In this document: in pieces, positions 1 to 9,064 of the stretch
How positions within the stretch are numbered: the first letter of the stretch is position 1
Layout of the letters: every line of letters begins with the position of its first letter
Assembly (NCBI RefSeq): GCF_025028335.1
Contig: NZ_JAFEUW010000001.1
Span: 310,001-374,000 of the forward strand
Direction: 5' to 3'
From: Brachybacterium sillae
GTDB lineage: Bacteria > Actinomycetota > Actinomycetes > Actinomycetales > Dermabacteraceae
Length of the DNA: 64,000 nt
The notes under the pieces: model-generated
What the model was told of the DNA's origin: nothing
The model's input: the letters and a program-made list of their open reading frames with translations, nothing else
Database searches by the model: none
Translations under genes and position numbers: made by a program

Positions 1-2638
1 CCGCGGTGAGGAACGCGCGACCGAGATCGTCCAGAGCGTGCTGCAGCAGGCCCGCCGCCGTCATCTCGAGCTTCCGGACTCGCTGACCACCGATTACGTC
101 AACACCATCCCGGTGGAGGACCAGCCCGAGTACCCGGGCGACCTCGCCCTGGAGAAGGAGATCCGCAACGCGATCCGCTGGAACGCCGCGATGCTGGTGC
201 ACCGCGCGCAGCGTCCCGGTGTCGGCGTCGGCGGGCACCTCTCCAGTTATGCCTCGATCGCCTCGATGTACGAGGTCGGCTTCAACCACTTCTTCCGCGG
301 CCGCGACCACGCCGGCGGCGGTGACCACGTCTTCTTCCAGGGCCACGCCTCCCCCGGCATCTACGCCCGCGCCTTCCTGCTGGGGCGTCTGACCCAGGAG
401 GACCTCGACGGCTTCCGTCAGGAGGTCTCCAGCGAGAACGGCATGCCGTCCTACCCGCATCCGCGCTCCATGCCGGACTTCTGGGAGTTCCCGACGGTGT
501 CCATGGGCATCGGCCCGGTCAACGCGATCGAGCAGGCCAGCTTCGACCGCTACCTGCTCAACCGTGGCCTGAAGGACACCTCCCAGCAGCACACCTGGGC
601 GTTCCTCGGCGACGGTGAGATGGACGAGGTCGAGTCCCGCGGCGCACTGCACATCGCCGCGAAGGAGCACCTGGACAACCTCACCTTCGTCGTGAACTGC
701 AACCTGCAGCGTCTGGACGGCCCGGTGCGCGGCAACGGCAAGATCATCCAGGAGCTGGAGGCGCAGTTCCGCGGCGCCGGCTGGAACGTCATCAAGGTGA
801 TCTGGGGCGGGGGCTGGGATCCGCTGTTCGCGAAGGACGACGAGGGTGCCCTGGTCGACCTCATGAACGCCACCCCCGACGGCGACTTCCAGACCTACCG
901 CGCCGAGGACGGCGGCTTCATCCGGGACAACTTCTTCGGCCGTGATCCGCGGACCAAGGCGATGGTCGAAGACATGTCCGACGACGACATCTGGTGGAAG
1001 CTCAACCGCGGTGGCCACGACACCCGGAAGATCTACGCGGCCTACAAGGCGGCGATGGAGCACAAGGGCCGCCCCACCGTGATCCTGGTGCAGACCATCA
1101 AGGGCTACCGCCTGGGGAAGAACTTCGCCGGTCGCAACGCGACCCACCAGATGAAGAAGTTCACCCTCGACGACATCAAGGCCCTGCGCGACACGCTGCA
1201 GATCCCGATCTCCGACGAGCAGCTCGACAGCCTGGACAGCGTCTACGACGCGCCGCTGTACGTGCCGGATGAGAACTCCGAGGCGATGAAGTACTTCCGG
1301 GCCCGCCGCGAGGAGCTCGGCGGCCCGGTGCCCAGCCGCCACCCGGATCGGGCGCAGGCCCTCGAGCTGCCCGACGAGAAGGCCTACGCGATCGCGAAGA
1401 AGGGCTCCGGCAAGCAGGAGATCGCCACCACCATGGCGCTCGTGCGGCTGCTGAAGGACCTCATGCGGGACAAGAACATCGGCAAGCACTGGGTGCCGAT
1501 CATCCCCGACGAGGCCCGCACCTTCGGCATGGACTCCCTGTTCCCGACGCTGAAGATCTACAACCCCGACGGGCAGAACTATCTGTCGGTGGACCGCGAC
1601 CTGCTGCTGGCGTACAAGGAGTCGCAGCAGGGGCAGATCAAGCACATGGGCATCAACGAGATCAGCTCGACCTCCGCGTTCACCGCGGCGGGCACCTCGT
1701 ACGCCACCCACGGCCTGCCGATGATCCCGCTGTACATCTTCTACTCGATGTTCGGGTTCCAGCGCACCGGTGACTTCTTCTGGGCCGCCGGTGACCAGCT
1801 CGCCCGCGGTTTCGTGATCGGTGCGACCGCCGGCAAGACCACGCTCGCCGGTGAGGGCCTGCAGCACATGGACGGGCACTCCCCCGTCCTGGCCGCCACC
1901 AACCCGGCCGCCGTGATCTACGACCCGGCCTACGGGTACGAGATCGGGCACATCATGCGCGATGGTCTGCAGCGGATGTACGGCCAGAACGAGAGCCGCG
2001 ACCAGAACGTCTTCTACTACCTCACCGTCTACAACGAGCCGATCGTGCAGCCCGCCGAACCGGAGGGTCTGGACGTCGACGGTCTGCTCAAGGGCATGTA
2101 CGTGGTGGATGAGGCCCCGGAGGGTGAGGGTCCCGAGGTGCAGCTGATGGCCTCCGGTGTGGGCGTGCCGTGGGCGCGCCACGCCCGGGAGATCCTGCAG
2201 GAGGACTGGGGGGTGCGCGCCACCGTGTGGTCCGTGACCTCCTGGAACGAGCTGCGCAAGGAGGCCGTCGCGGTGGAGGACCACAACATGCTCCACCCCG
2301 ACGAGCAGCGCACCCCGTGGATCTCCGAGCGCCTGGCCGGCACCAGCGGTCCGTTCGTCGCCTCAAGCGACTACGACCACCTGGTTCCGGAGATGATCCG
2401 CCCGTGGATCCCCGGCCAGTACGGGGTGCTCGGTGCCGACGGCTGGGGTTTCTCCGACACCCGCCCGGCCGCCCGCCGCTTCCTGAAGATCGACGCCCAT
2501 TCGATGGTCGTCAAGGCGCTGCAGCTGCTCGCCCGCGAGGGGAAGGTCGACGCCGGTGCTCCGGCCAAGGCCATCCGCCGCTACGACCTGCTGAACGTCA
2601 ACGCCGGCCAGTCGGGTTCCTTCGGCGGTGAGTCCTGA
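1..2638 (+). CDS. aceE: Pyruvate dehydrogenase E1 component, homodimeric type (5' end cut by window)
   Basis: This is the thiamine-diphosphate-dependent E1 subunit that decarboxylates pyruvate and passes the acetyl group to the lipoyl E2 of the pyruvate dehydrogenase complex in the cytoplasm. The frame is open to the window edge, so the N-terminus is missing. About 878 residues are visible against roughly 900-920 for the family. The ThDP-binding segment begins near GDGEMDE (about 190 residues after the first internal GTG at 38) and the motif [16 protein letters not shown] follows. The homodimeric AceE type, rather than alpha/beta E1, is usual in Actinobacteria. The gene ends with TGA at 2636-2638, 35 bases before a GntR-type regulator. 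The E2 and E3 genes are not in this window. Confidence 0.97.
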   Translation, partial: RGEERATEIVQSVLQQARRRHLELPDSLTTDYVNTIPVEDQPEYPGDLALEKEIRNAIRWNAAMLVHRAQRPGVGVGGHLSSYASIASMYEVGFNHFFRGRDHAGGGDHVFFQGHASPGIYARAFLLGRLTQEDLDGFRQEVSSENGMPSYPHPRSMPDFWEFPTVSMGIGPVNAIEQASFDRYLLNRGLKDTSQQHTWAFLGDGEMDEVESRGALHIAAKEHLDNLTFVVNCNLQRLDGPVRGNGKIIQELEAQFRGAGWNVIKVIWGGGWDPLFAKDDEGALVDLMNATPDGDFQTYRAEDGGFIRDNFFGRDPRTKAMVEDMSDDDIWWKLNRGGHDTRKIYAAYKAAMEHKGRPTVILVQTIKGYRLGKNFAGRNATHQMKKFTLDDIKALRDTLQIPISDEQLDSLDSVYDAPLYVPDENSEAMKYFRARREELGGPVPSRHPDRAQALELPDEKAYAIAKKGSGKQEIATTMALVRLLKDLMRDKNIGKHWVPIIPDEARTFGMDSLFPTLKIYNPDGQNYLSVDRDLLLAYKESQQGQIKHMGINEISSTSAFTAAGTSYATHGLPMIPLYIFYSMFGFQRTGDFFWAAGDQLARGFVIGATAGKTTLAGEGLQHMDGHSPVLAATNPAAVIYDPAYGYEIGHIMRDGLQRMYGQNESRDQNVFYYLTVYNEPIVQPAEPEGLDVDGLLKGMYVVDEAPEGEGPEVQLMASGVGVPWARHAREILQEDWGVRATVWSVTSWNELRKEAVAVEDHNMLHPDEQRTPWISERLAGTSGPFVASSDYDHLVPEMIRPWIPGQYGVLGADGWGFSDTRPAARRFLKIDAHSMVVKALQLLAREGKVDAGAPAKAIRRYDLLNVNAGQSGSFGGES

Positions 2639-2673
2639 GCGCGGAGCCCGCGGCGCCCGAGGCGCCGCGCTCC

Positions 2674-3045
2674 GTGCTCACGGGCATCGTCACCATCAAC
2701 CGGCATGCGGAACTGCCGCCCGTGCGGCAGATCCACGAGGCGATCGCCCGGGCCGCGCAGGACGGCACCCTGCCGCCGGGCACCCGCCTGCCCACCGTCC
2801 GTGCACTGGCCGATGAGCTCGGCATCGCCGTGATCACCGCCGCGAAGGCGTACCGCACCCTGCGGGAGGCCGACATCGTCCTCACCCGCGGCCGTGCGGG
2901 GACCGTCATCGCCCCGCAGGACCGGGTCTCCTCCCGCCTGGAGGAGGCCGCGCGGGGGTACGCGGCCCTCGCCCGGGACCTCGGGGCCGATGACGAGTCG
3001 GTGGTCGCCGCCCTGCGGGCCGCACTCACCGCCTCCCGCGCCTGA
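2674..3045 (+). CDS. Small GntR-family (YtrA-like) transcriptional regulator
   Basis: A 123-residue protein with a winged helix-turn-helix of the GntR family: an N-terminal segment resembling PPVRQIHEAIARAA, then LPTVRALADELGIAVITAAKAY as the recognition region, and a short C-terminal helical tail instead of a large effector domain. This matches the YtrA subgroup, whose members dimerise through a brief C-terminal segment. The start is GTG, the first usable start after an in-frame stop at 2629-2631, and no good ribosome binding site precedes it. It sits between aceE and fabD on the same strand, so it may control or be cotranscribed with central carbon or fatty-acid genes. The ligand is unknown. 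Confidence 0.82.
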   Translation: MLTGIVTINRHAELPPVRQIHEAIARAAQDGTLPPGTRLPTVRALADELGIAVITAAKAYRTLREADIVLTRGRAGTVIAPQDRVSSRLEEAARGYAALARDLGADDESVVAALRAALTASRA

Positions 3046-3136
3046 GCCGGCGAGAGCCCGGCCCCAGGTTCCCGGCGGCGCAAGCAGCCGCCCCCTCAGC
3101 ACCCTTCCACCGTCCACACTCACCCCCGGAGGTCCC

Positions 3137-4105
3137 ATGCTCGCGATCGTCAGCCCCGGTCAGGGGGCCCAGAAGCCCGGTTTCCTCGCGCCCTGGCTGG
3201 ACCTGCCCGGGGTGCGGGAGTCTCTGCAGCGCCTCTCGGACGCGGCCGAGGTCGACCTCATCCGTCACGGCACCGCCTCCGATGCGGAGACGATCAAGGA
3301 CACCGCCGTCGCGCAGCCTCTGCTCGTGGCCGCGGGCATCCTCACGGCCGACGCCCTCGCCGGCGGTGAGGGTTTCGCGCGCGACGGCCGGGCCGATCTG
3401 CTGGCCGGGCACAGCGTCGGTGAGGTCACCACGGCGGCCCTGGCCGGAGTGCTCAGTGCCGAGGACGCCATGCGGCTGGTGGGTGTGCGATCCCGGGCGA
3501 TGGCGGAGGCCGCGGCCGCGACGCCGACCGGCATGGCGGCCGTCGTCGGTGGTCAGCGCGACGAGGTGATGGAGGCGATCCGCCGGAACGACCTGCAGCC
3601 GGCGAACATCAACTCCTCCGGGCAGGTCGTCGCCGCCGGTCCGACGGAGCGCATCGCGGCCCTCGTCGCCGAGCCCCCCACCCGCGCCCGCGTGATGCCG
3701 CTGCAGGTGGCCGGGGCCTTCCACACCGACTTCATGGCCTCCGCCCGCACGGCGCTGTCCGAGTTCGCCCCCTCGCTGACGCCCTCGGATCCCCCGTCGG
3801 ATCGTCCACTGATCTCCAACGCCGGTGGGGAGATCGTCACCGACGGCGCCCGGTACCTCGAGCTCATCGTGAGCCAGGTGGCGTCCCCGGTCGACTGGGA
3901 GGCCTGCATGCGCGTCTTCGCCGAGAAGGAGGTCACCGGCATCCTGGAGCTGGCCCCTGCCGGCACCCTCACCGGTCTGGCGAAGAGGGAGCTGAAGGGT
4001 GTGGCGCTGATGAACCTCAACACGCCCGAGGACCTCGACGCCGCTCGCGCCTTCGTGCAGGAGCACGCCGGGGCGACGCGCTCCGAGTCCGGACAGGAGA
4101 TCTGA
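3137..4105 (+). CDS. fabD: Malonyl-CoA:ACP transacylase
   Basis: Transfers malonyl from CoA to acyl carrier protein, providing the extender unit for type II fatty-acid synthesis. The 322-residue protein has the acyltransferase fold with the nucleophile elbow GHSVG (Ser93) and the catalytic histidine in GAFHTDF (His196). The start ATG at 3137 was preferred to upstream in-frame codons because GGAGG lies at 3128-3132 and the N-terminal LAIVSPGQGAQ motif begins directly at it. fabH follows after a single base, so the two are transcribed together with acpP and fabF in the compact fabD-fabH-acpP-fabF order typical of Actinobacteria that rely on FAS II. Confidence 0.97.
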   Translation: MLAIVSPGQGAQKPGFLAPWLDLPGVRESLQRLSDAAEVDLIRHGTASDAETIKDTAVAQPLLVAAGILTADALAGGEGFARDGRADLLAGHSVGEVTTAALAGVLSAEDAMRLVGVRSRAMAEAAAATPTGMAAVVGGQRDEVMEAIRRNDLQPANINSSGQVVAAGPTERIAALVAEPPTRARVMPLQVAGAFHTDFMASARTALSEFAPSLTPSDPPSDRPLISNAGGEIVTDGARYLELIVSQVASPVDWEACMRVFAEKEVTGILELAPAGTLTGLAKRELKGVALMNLNTPEDLDAARAFVQEHAGATRSESGQEI

Positions 4106-4106
4106 G

Positions 4107-5108
4107 ATGGCCATCTCGCTCACGCCCCGGCCGACGGTGGCCGGATCCCGCATCGTGTCGCTGGGCGCCGCCCGCGGCGACCTGACCGTGCCCAACGACG
4201 ACCTGGTCGAGCCGATCAACTCCTCCGACGAGTGGATCCGTCAGCGCACCGGCATCATCACCCGTCGCCGCGCCAGCGCCGAGGTCGGCGTCGCGGACAT
4301 GGCCCAGCAGGCCGCCGACGAGGCGATCAGCGGCGCCGGACTCCAGCCCGGGGACATCGACGCGATCCTGTGCGCCACCATCACCTTCCCGTACCAGCAG
4401 CCGTCGATGGCGGCCCACCTCGCCGGCCGCCTGGGCCTCGGCGACGTCATCGCCTACGACATCTCCGCCGCCTGCGCCGGGTTCTGCTACGGCATCGGAC
4501 AGGCCGACGGACTGATCCGCTCCGGCTCCGCCCGCAACGTGCTGGTCATCGGCGCGGAGAAACTCTCCGACTTCGTCTCCCCCACCGACCGCTCCATCTC
4601 CTTCCTGCTCGGAGACGGCGCCGGTGCCGCGGTGGTCTCCGCCTCCGACGAGCCGCGCATCGGCCCGACCGTCTGGGGCAGTGACGGCTCCCACTGGGAT
4701 GCCGTGCGGATGACCGGATCCAGCATCGACTTCCGCGAGGGCCGTATCCCGTGGCCGACCCTGGAGCAGGACGGCCGCACCGTGTTCCGTTGGGCCGTGT
4801 GGCACAGCGCCGAGAAGATCCGCGAGATGCTCGAGCAGTCGGGTCTCACACCGGAGGACGTCGACGTGTTCGTGCCGCACCAGGCGAACATGCGGATCGT
4901 CGACGAGCTGGTGAATCAGCTGAAGCTGCCCGAGGACGTCGTCGTGGCCCGGGACATCGCGGAGACCGGCAACACCTCCGCCGCCTCGGTGCCGCTGGCT
5001 CTGCACCGCCTGGTCGCCGAGGGGCAGGCGTCGTCCGGGGACGTCGCGGTGCTGTTCGGCTTCGGCGGCGGACTCGCCTACGCGGGGCAGATCGTCATCC
5101 TGCCCTGA
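4107..5108 (+). CDS. fabH: 3-oxoacyl-ACP synthase III (KAS III)
   Basis: Catalyses the first condensation of fatty-acid synthesis, joining an acyl-CoA primer with malonyl-ACP. The 333-residue protein carries the KAS III Cys-His-Asn triad: Cys123 in DISAACAGF, His258 in VPHQAN and Asn289 in ETGNTSAAS. The ATG begins one base after the fabD stop (TGA G ATG), which indicates translational coupling. In Gram-positive relatives FabH prefers branched-chain primers, but specificity cannot be read here. It should not be confused with the OleA condensing enzyme at 59426-60454, which has a different motif context. Confidence 0.97.
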   Translation: MAISLTPRPTVAGSRIVSLGAARGDLTVPNDDLVEPINSSDEWIRQRTGIITRRRASAEVGVADMAQQAADEAISGAGLQPGDIDAILCATITFPYQQPSMAAHLAGRLGLGDVIAYDISAACAGFCYGIGQADGLIRSGSARNVLVIGAEKLSDFVSPTDRSISFLLGDGAGAAVVSASDEPRIGPTVWGSDGSHWDAVRMTGSSIDFREGRIPWPTLEQDGRTVFRWAVWHSAEKIREMLEQSGLTPEDVDVFVPHQANMRIVDELVNQLKLPEDVVVARDIAETGNTSAASVPLALHRLVAEGQASSGDVAVLFGFGGGLAYAGQIVILP

Positions 5109-5253
5109 GCGTCCGACCCCTGATCCCCAGCCCTCGGCCCTGATCGGCTACTGACCGGTCATCCATGGACACGCGCCCTCCCGCACGGCGTGACCGGCTG
5201 GTGCGGGTAGGCTTGCCCCGCCCAGCGTTTTCGAGACATGAAGGAGAGCCCCC

Positions 5254-5502
5254 GTGGCCTACACCGACAATGAGATCCTCGCCGGCCTCGCTGAGATCGT
5301 GAACGAGGAGACCGGCGTCGCGGTCGAGGACGTCCAGCCCGAGAAGTCCTTCACCGACGACCTCGACATCGACTCCATCTCGATGATGACCATCGTCGTG
5401 AACGCCGAGGAGAAGTTCGGCGTGCGCATCCCCGACGAGGAGGTCAAGAACCTGACCACCGTCGGCGACGCCGTCTCCTTCATCTCCGGCGCCCAGGCCT
5501 GA
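5254..5502 (+). CDS. acpP: Acyl carrier protein
   Basis: An acidic 82-residue carrier that holds growing acyl chains on a 4'-phosphopantetheine arm. The attachment serine is Ser41 in the DIDSIS motif, where DSL/DSI is expected. The start is GTG at 5254, preceded by AAGGAG at 5241-5246. A 145-base gap separates it from fabH and contains a possible -10 hexamer TAGGCT at 5208-5213, so acpP may have its own promoter in addition to operon transcription, fitting the high demand for this protein. An inverted repeat lies just after the stop codon. Confidence 0.97.
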   Translation: MAYTDNEILAGLAEIVNEETGVAVEDVQPEKSFTDDLDIDSISMMTIVVNAEEKFGVRIPDEEVKNLTTVGDAVSFISGAQA

Positions 5503-5511
5503 GTCCGTCGG

Positions 5512-5539
5512 AGCGCCCGGGGCATCGTCCCCGGGCGCT
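5512..5539 (+). terminator. Hairpin between acpP and fabF
   Basis: An 11-bp perfect stem (arms 5512-5522 and 5529-5539) with a 6-base loop lies 10 bases after the acpP stop, followed by a short T-containing stretch. It can act as a partial terminator or as a 3' stabiliser, leaving acpP mRNA more abundant than the downstream fabF message. No long U-tract follows, so full termination is doubtful. Confidence 0.6.
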
Positions 5540-5578
5540 TCCTCGTTCATCCCCCAGTTCCCACCCGGAGGTCCGGTC

Positions 5579-6820
5579 ATGAAGTTGAACCCCACCCGCG
5601 TCGCCGTCACCGGTCTCGGCACGGTGAACCCGCTCGGTGCGGACGTCGCCAGCACCTGGGAGGCGGCCCTGAAGGGCACCTCGACGGCCCGGACCCTGGA
5701 GAATGACTGGAAGGAGCGGTACGGCCTGTCGGTCGACTTCGCCTGCACCGTTCCGATCGACCCCTATGAGGTGCTCTCCCGCCCGGAGGCGAAGAAGCTC
5801 GACCCCGTCGGGCAGTACTCGCTGATCGCCGCCCGGGAGGCGTGGAAGGACGCCGGTACCCCCGTGGTCGACCCTGTCCGCCTCGGCGTGGTGGTCGGCA
5901 CCGGCATCGGCGGCGTGTGGACGATCCTCGACCAGTGGGACCTGGTCAAGGAGAAGGGCGCCCGGCGCGTCAACCCCTTCACGGTGCCGATGCTGATGGC
6001 GAACTCCTCCAGCGCCCACATCGAACTCGAACTGGGCGCCCAGGCCGGCGCCCACACCCCCGTCTCCGCCTGCGCCTCCGGCGCCGAGGCCGTCGCCCAG
6101 GCCTTCGACATGATCCGCCTGGGTCGTGCCGACGTGGTCGTGGCCGGGGGCTCCGAGGCCTGCGTGCATCCGCTGCCGCTGGCCGGGTTCGCGAACATCC
6201 GCGCGCTGTCGACGCGCGTGGACGATCCCGCGACCGCCTCGCGCCCGTACGACCGGGACCGTGACGGTTTCGTGCTCGGTGAGGGTGCGGCCATCCTGGT
6301 GCTGGAGTCCGAGGAGCATGCGAAGGCCCGTGGCGCGCGTATCTACGGATATGTCTCCGGTCGGGGCATGGCGTCCGACGCCCACCACATCTCCGCCCCC
6401 TCCCAGGACGGGCAGGCTCGGGCGATCCGCGAGGCCGTGACCGATGCCGGTCTGAGCGCCACCGACGTGGTGCACGTCAACGCCCACGGCACCTCCACTC
6501 CGCTCGGGGACATCGGTGAGCTGAAGGCCGTCGCGCAGGCCCTGGACGGTCAGACCGACCAGCTCGTGGTCTCCTCCACCAAATCGATGACGGGCCACCT
6601 GCTCGGTGGCGCCGGGGCCCTGGAGTCGGTCTTCGCGGTCCTCGCGGCCCACCACCGGGTGGCGCCGCCGTCGATCAACATCGAGAACCTCGACCCCGAG
6701 GTCCCTCTGGACATCGCTGTGAACGCTCCGCGGGACCTGCCCGCCGGGGACATCGCCGTGCTGAACAACGCCTTCGGGTTCGGCGGCCACGACGTCGCGG
6801 TGGTCGCCACCAACGCCTGA
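5579..6820 (+). CDS. fabF: 3-oxoacyl-ACP synthase II (KAS II)
   Basis: Elongating condensing enzyme of FAS II: decarboxylative condensation of malonyl-ACP with acyl-ACP. The 413-residue protein has the KAS I/II triad Cys165 (SACASGA), His303 (NAHGTSTP) and His340 (KSMTGHLLGGAGA), and the C-terminal glycine-rich GFGGHD segment. The ATG at 5579 follows CGGAGGT at 5566-5572. It is the last gene of the fab cluster and ends facing the convergent DUF3145 gene across a palindromic terminator. Its length matches the family. Confidence 0.97.
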   Translation: MKLNPTRVAVTGLGTVNPLGADVASTWEAALKGTSTARTLENDWKERYGLSVDFACTVPIDPYEVLSRPEAKKLDPVGQYSLIAAREAWKDAGTPVVDPVRLGVVVGTGIGGVWTILDQWDLVKEKGARRVNPFTVPMLMANSSSAHIELELGAQAGAHTPVSACASGAEAVAQAFDMIRLGRADVVVAGGSEACVHPLPLAGFANIRALSTRVDDPATASRPYDRDRDGFVLGEGAAILVLESEEHAKARGARIYGYVSGRGMASDAHHISAPSQDGQARAIREAVTDAGLSATDVVHVNAHGTSTPLGDIGELKAVAQALDGQTDQLVVSSTKSMTGHLLGGAGALESVFAVLAAHHRVAPPSINIENLDPEVPLDIAVNAPRDLPAGDIAVLNNAFGFGGHDVAVVATNA

Positions 6821-6844
6821 CCCGGTCCACCACCGGCTGGACGC

Positions 6845-6870
6845 GCCGACGGGGCCGCGGCCCCGTCGGC
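6845..6870. terminator. Bidirectional terminator between fabF and the DUF3145 gene
   Basis: A 26-bp perfect palindrome (half-sites 6845-6857 and 6858-6870) lies between two convergent genes, 24 bases after the fabF stop and 7 bases before the DUF3145 stop. Its symmetry and position suit termination in both directions. Confidence 0.8.
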
Positions 6871-6877
6871 CGTGTCG

Positions 6878-7369
6878 TCAGACGACGCGCTGGAGCCAGC
6901 GCATCGGCACTCCCTCGGCGGCGTGCCGGTACAGCTCGAGTTCCTCATCCCACGGCTCGCCGAGGGCGATACCGATCTCCCGCTGCAGGGCGCGGGCGTC
7001 GGACCCCGCACGCTCCATGCAGCCCCGCAGATGGTCCTCGGTGAGCACGATGTTCCCGGCATGGTCGGTGACCGCGTGATGGATGCCGAGATCAGGGGTG
7101 CACGACCAGCGGGCGCCGTCCGCGTGGGCGGTGGCCTCCTGGGTGACCTCGAACCGCACCTCGGGCATGCCGCGCAGCGCGCTCACCAGGCGGGCGCCGG
7201 TGTCCTCCCGGCCGCGCCAGGTCATCTCACTGCGCAGCAGGCCCTTCTCCAACGGCTGGACCTCCCAGCGCAGGTGTGAGGGCACGCCGAGGACTCCGCT
7301 CGCGGCCCAATCGATATGCGGTGCGAGGGCTCGCGGGGCGGAGTGGATGTACAGCACTCCCTGCGTCAT
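6878..7369 (-). CDS. DUF3145 family protein
   Basis: A 163-residue soluble protein recognised as the actinobacterial DUF3145 family from its N-terminal GVLYIHSAPRALAPHIDWA block and its C-terminal motif with GEPWDEELELYRHAAEG. No signal peptide or membrane segment is present. The family is typically found beside fabF in Actinobacteria, as here, but its biochemical role is not established. The start ATG at 7369 has an AGGAAGGGA sequence about 10 bases upstream. It is convergent with fabF, so the conserved adjacency is not due to an operon. Confidence 0.88.
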   Translation of the reverse strand: MTQGVLYIHSAPRALAPHIDWAASGVLGVPSHLRWEVQPLEKGLLRSEMTWRGREDTGARLVSALRGMPEVRFEVTQEATAHADGARWSCTPDLGIHHAVTDHAGNIVLTEDHLRGCMERAGSDARALQREIGIALGEPWDEELELYRHAAEGVPMRWLQRVV

Positions 7370-7477
7370 GGAACGACGTCCCTTCCTGTCCGATACGTCT
7401 TCCCCACGGATCGGTGCAGGTGCGGGGCGGCAGGGCCCCGAGGGTCATCGGCGCATGACGCCGGACTAGCGGTCAGC

Positions 7478-7966
7478 CTAGAGCGTGCGTCGGATGTCCC
7501 GCAACGCCTGCTTGCGGACGCTACGCTCGAGACCGTCGATGTAGAGCTCGGCATCGAGGTGCGCGCACTCGTGCTGGATGAGGCGTGCGGTGAGGCCCTC
7601 ACCCTCCAACACGATCGGCCGGCCCTCGACGTCGATGCCCTCGCAGCGCGCGTAGGCGGCGCGGGTGCGCGGGTACCACAGGTCGGGCACGGAGAGGCAA
7701 CCCTCCTCGCCGTCCTGCGTCTCCTCCGACAGCTCCACGATGCGGGGGTTGAGGATGCAGCCGATGCCGTGGTCCTCGAGATTCCAGGAGAACGCCCGCA
7801 GCGTCACGCCGATCTGGTTGGCCGCGACACCGGCGCGGCCCTCGGCGTCCACCGTGTCCATGAGGTCGCGGACGAGGGTGCGCACCCCGTCGGTGATCGT
7901 GGTGATCTCGTCGCACACCGTGCGCAGGACCGGGTCGCCGACGATGCGGATCTCGCGCATGGTCAT
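7478..7966 (-). CDS. def: Peptide deformylase
   Basis: Removes the formyl group from the N-terminal methionine of nascent proteins. The 162-residue protein has the three family motifs: GVAANQIG (46-53; GxGLAAxQ in the consensus), EGCLSV with metal ligand Cys90, and HECAH with ligands His132 and His136 and catalytic Glu133. The fourth residue of the last motif is Ala where HEFDH is most common; this variant is known in other actinobacterial deformylases. The start ATG at 7966 shares its last base with the TGA of the upstream OsmC-like gene, giving a TGATG coupling signal. A second ATG lies two codons later. Confidence 0.95.
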   Translation of the reverse strand: MTMREIRIVGDPVLRTVCDEITTITDGVRTLVRDLMDTVDAEGRAGVAANQIGVTLRAFSWNLEDHGIGCILNPRIVELSEETQDGEEGCLSVPDLWYPRTRAAYARCEGIDVEGRPIVLEGEGLTARLIQHECAHLDAELYIDGLERSVRKQALRDIRRTL

Positions 7967-8457
7967 CAGCGGGCCGCCTCGCTGTCGGCGGCGCCGCCAC
8001 CGAGCCGGCCGATGCCGACGATGGTGTGGCTGACGGGGGTGCCCGGGGCGACGGTGCGCTCGACGGTGCAGCCGCGCTCGATGGCCTTGTTCACGACGGT
8101 CTGCAGCTGTGCGAGGTCCTCCGCGCTGAGACCGTCGAGGTCCAGCAGCATCTCCTCGTCGAGGGCGAGGTAGCGGTTGGTCGCGGGGTCGGATTCACCG
8201 TGCACGAACAGGCGCATGCGGAAGTCCTCCCCGAGACGTCGACCGATCGACAGATCAGCACTCATGCCGGCGCAGCCGATCAGGGCGAGCTTCAACAGTT
8301 CCCCCGGGGAGATCTGCCCCTCCCCCTTGCCGATGGGGATCTCCACGCCACGCTGGTTGCGCCCCACGAATTGCCGTTCGCCGACCCGATCGGCCCACAC
8401 GGAGCCGGCATCGAAGCCGTCCGGCAGGGGGAACGAGTCATCGGGAAGCGTGGCCAT
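7966..8457 (-). CDS. OsmC/Ohr-family protein
   Basis: A 163-residue protein of the OsmC-like fold. Family members reduce organic hydroperoxides using two cysteines; here one lies in the helix motif [10 protein letters not shown] and the other in [10 protein letters not shown]. The N-terminal basic residues and the [15 protein letters not shown] segment that leads into the first cysteine helix also fit. The ATG at 8457 was chosen over an upstream GTG at 8493 because GGAGGA sits about 8 bases before it. It is the first gene after tRNA-Asn on this strand and overlaps def by one base. The substrate cannot be told apart between OsmC, Ohr and YhfA-type from sequence alone. Confidence 0.85.
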   Translation of the reverse strand: MATLPDDSFPLPDGFDAGSVWADRVGERQFVGRNQRGVEIPIGKGEGQISPGELLKLALIGCAGMSADLSIGRRLGEDFRMRLFVHGESDPATNRYLALDEEMLLDLDGLSAEDLAQLQTVVNKAIERGCTVERTVAPGTPVSHTIVGIGRLGGGAADSEAAR

Positions 8458-8540
8458 CGGGACTCCTCCATCGCCAGCCCTGGGGCGCGGCACGGAGCGG
8501 CGGCACCCCCGAGGGACACATCAGATCGGGGTGGAAACCA

Positions 8541-8570
8541 GATCAGCCCCGGTGGGCACCGGGGCTGATC
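8541..8570 (-). terminator. Strong hairpin terminator of the tRNA-Asn gene
   Basis: Two 14-base arms (8541-8554 and 8557-8570) are perfectly complementary around a 2-base centre, which in practice gives a stem of about 13 bp and a 4-base loop. It begins 12 bases past the tRNA 3' end and is followed on the minus strand by TGGTTT. Confidence 0.85.
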
Positions 8571-8581
8571 TGCTGTATGGG

Positions 8582-8654
8582 CTCCCGCGACTGGACTTGA
8601 ACCAGTAACCGTTCGATTAACAGTCGAATGCTCTGCCGATTGAGCTACGCGGGA
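8582..8654 (-). tRNA. tRNA-Asn (GUU)
   Basis: A 73-nt cloverleaf on the minus strand. The acceptor arms TCCCGCG and CGCGGGA pair perfectly, the discriminator is G, the D-arm region reads AGCTCAATCGGCAGAGC, the anticodon loop holds GTT (TGTTAAT), and the T arm contains GGTTCAAGTCC. The 3' CCA is not encoded (CCC follows the discriminator base). Confidence 0.97.
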
Positions 8655-8833
8655 TCGACCTCGGATACGTTACCAGCTCTGCGGCCCACCTCGGGCCGCC
8701 AGGGCGCCCCACGCGCGAGATATGACGGATGCCACGCCGCGACGCCCCACCGACGCATTCGGCCGGCGCACCCGGGCTCGCGGCCACCGCCCGGGCGGAG
8801 GCGGCCGGATCAACTCCTCCCCTCTCACGCAAT

Positions 8834-8849
8834 CCCACACAGTTCCACA
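8834..8849 (+). promoter_or_regulatory. Upstream pair of CCCACA-type repeats
   Basis: CCCACA at 8834-8839 is followed by TCCACA at 8844-8849, exactly 10 bases apart. This matches the spacing of the three repeats over the fru start site 95 bases downstream, so the two sites may bind the same DeoR-type repressor and form a loop. Confidence 0.5.
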
Positions 8850-8899
8850 CGCGCCGTCGTGAGCGTGCCCTCGGGCCCGGACAGCCGCGATGCGCCCCC

Positions 8900-8928
8900 T
8901 TGACGTGCGGCGCGACTCGGTCTACGCT
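8900..8928 (+). promoter_or_regulatory. Promoter of the fructose operon
   Basis: TTGACG (8900-8905) and TACGCT (8923-8928) are separated by exactly 17 bases and resemble the primary-sigma -35 and -10 consensus. The predicted start is near 8935, inside the CCCACA repeats. Confidence 0.7.
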
Positions 8929-8958
8929 CCCACATATACCCACACACTCCCACATGTG
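8929..8958 (+). promoter_or_regulatory. CCCACA operator array over the fru transcription start
   Basis: CCCACA occurs at 8929-8934, 8939-8944 and 8949-8954, once every 10 bases, and the last copy runs into the palindrome CCACATGTGG (8950-8959). The array starts right after the -10 hexamer, where a repressor would block initiation. The regulator encoded just downstream is the natural candidate to bind it. Confidence 0.6.
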
Positions 8959-9064
8959 GAGTGGCGGCCCCCGCTCCCGGCACCCGGGAGGGAGAGCGCG
9001 GCGGGATCCCCGCCGCCGGGGTCGAGTCTCCCGTGAGGGGGGCCGGAGCGAGAGGTGGACGGTG

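Larger units (their letters stand above)
8655..9061 (+). other. Regulatory region upstream of the fructose operon
   Basis: A 407-base stretch without a convincing gene. Its left part, next to the tRNA, must hold the tRNA promoter on the minus strand. Its right part holds the fru promoter at 8900-8928, two CCCACA-type repeat groups (8834-8849 and 8929-8954), and a leader of about 125 bases before the regulator start. Confidence 0.7.

Noticed and set aside
4017-5006. Minus-strand frame over fabH
   Set aside because: Antisense shadow; fabH has intact catalytic residues and a good start.
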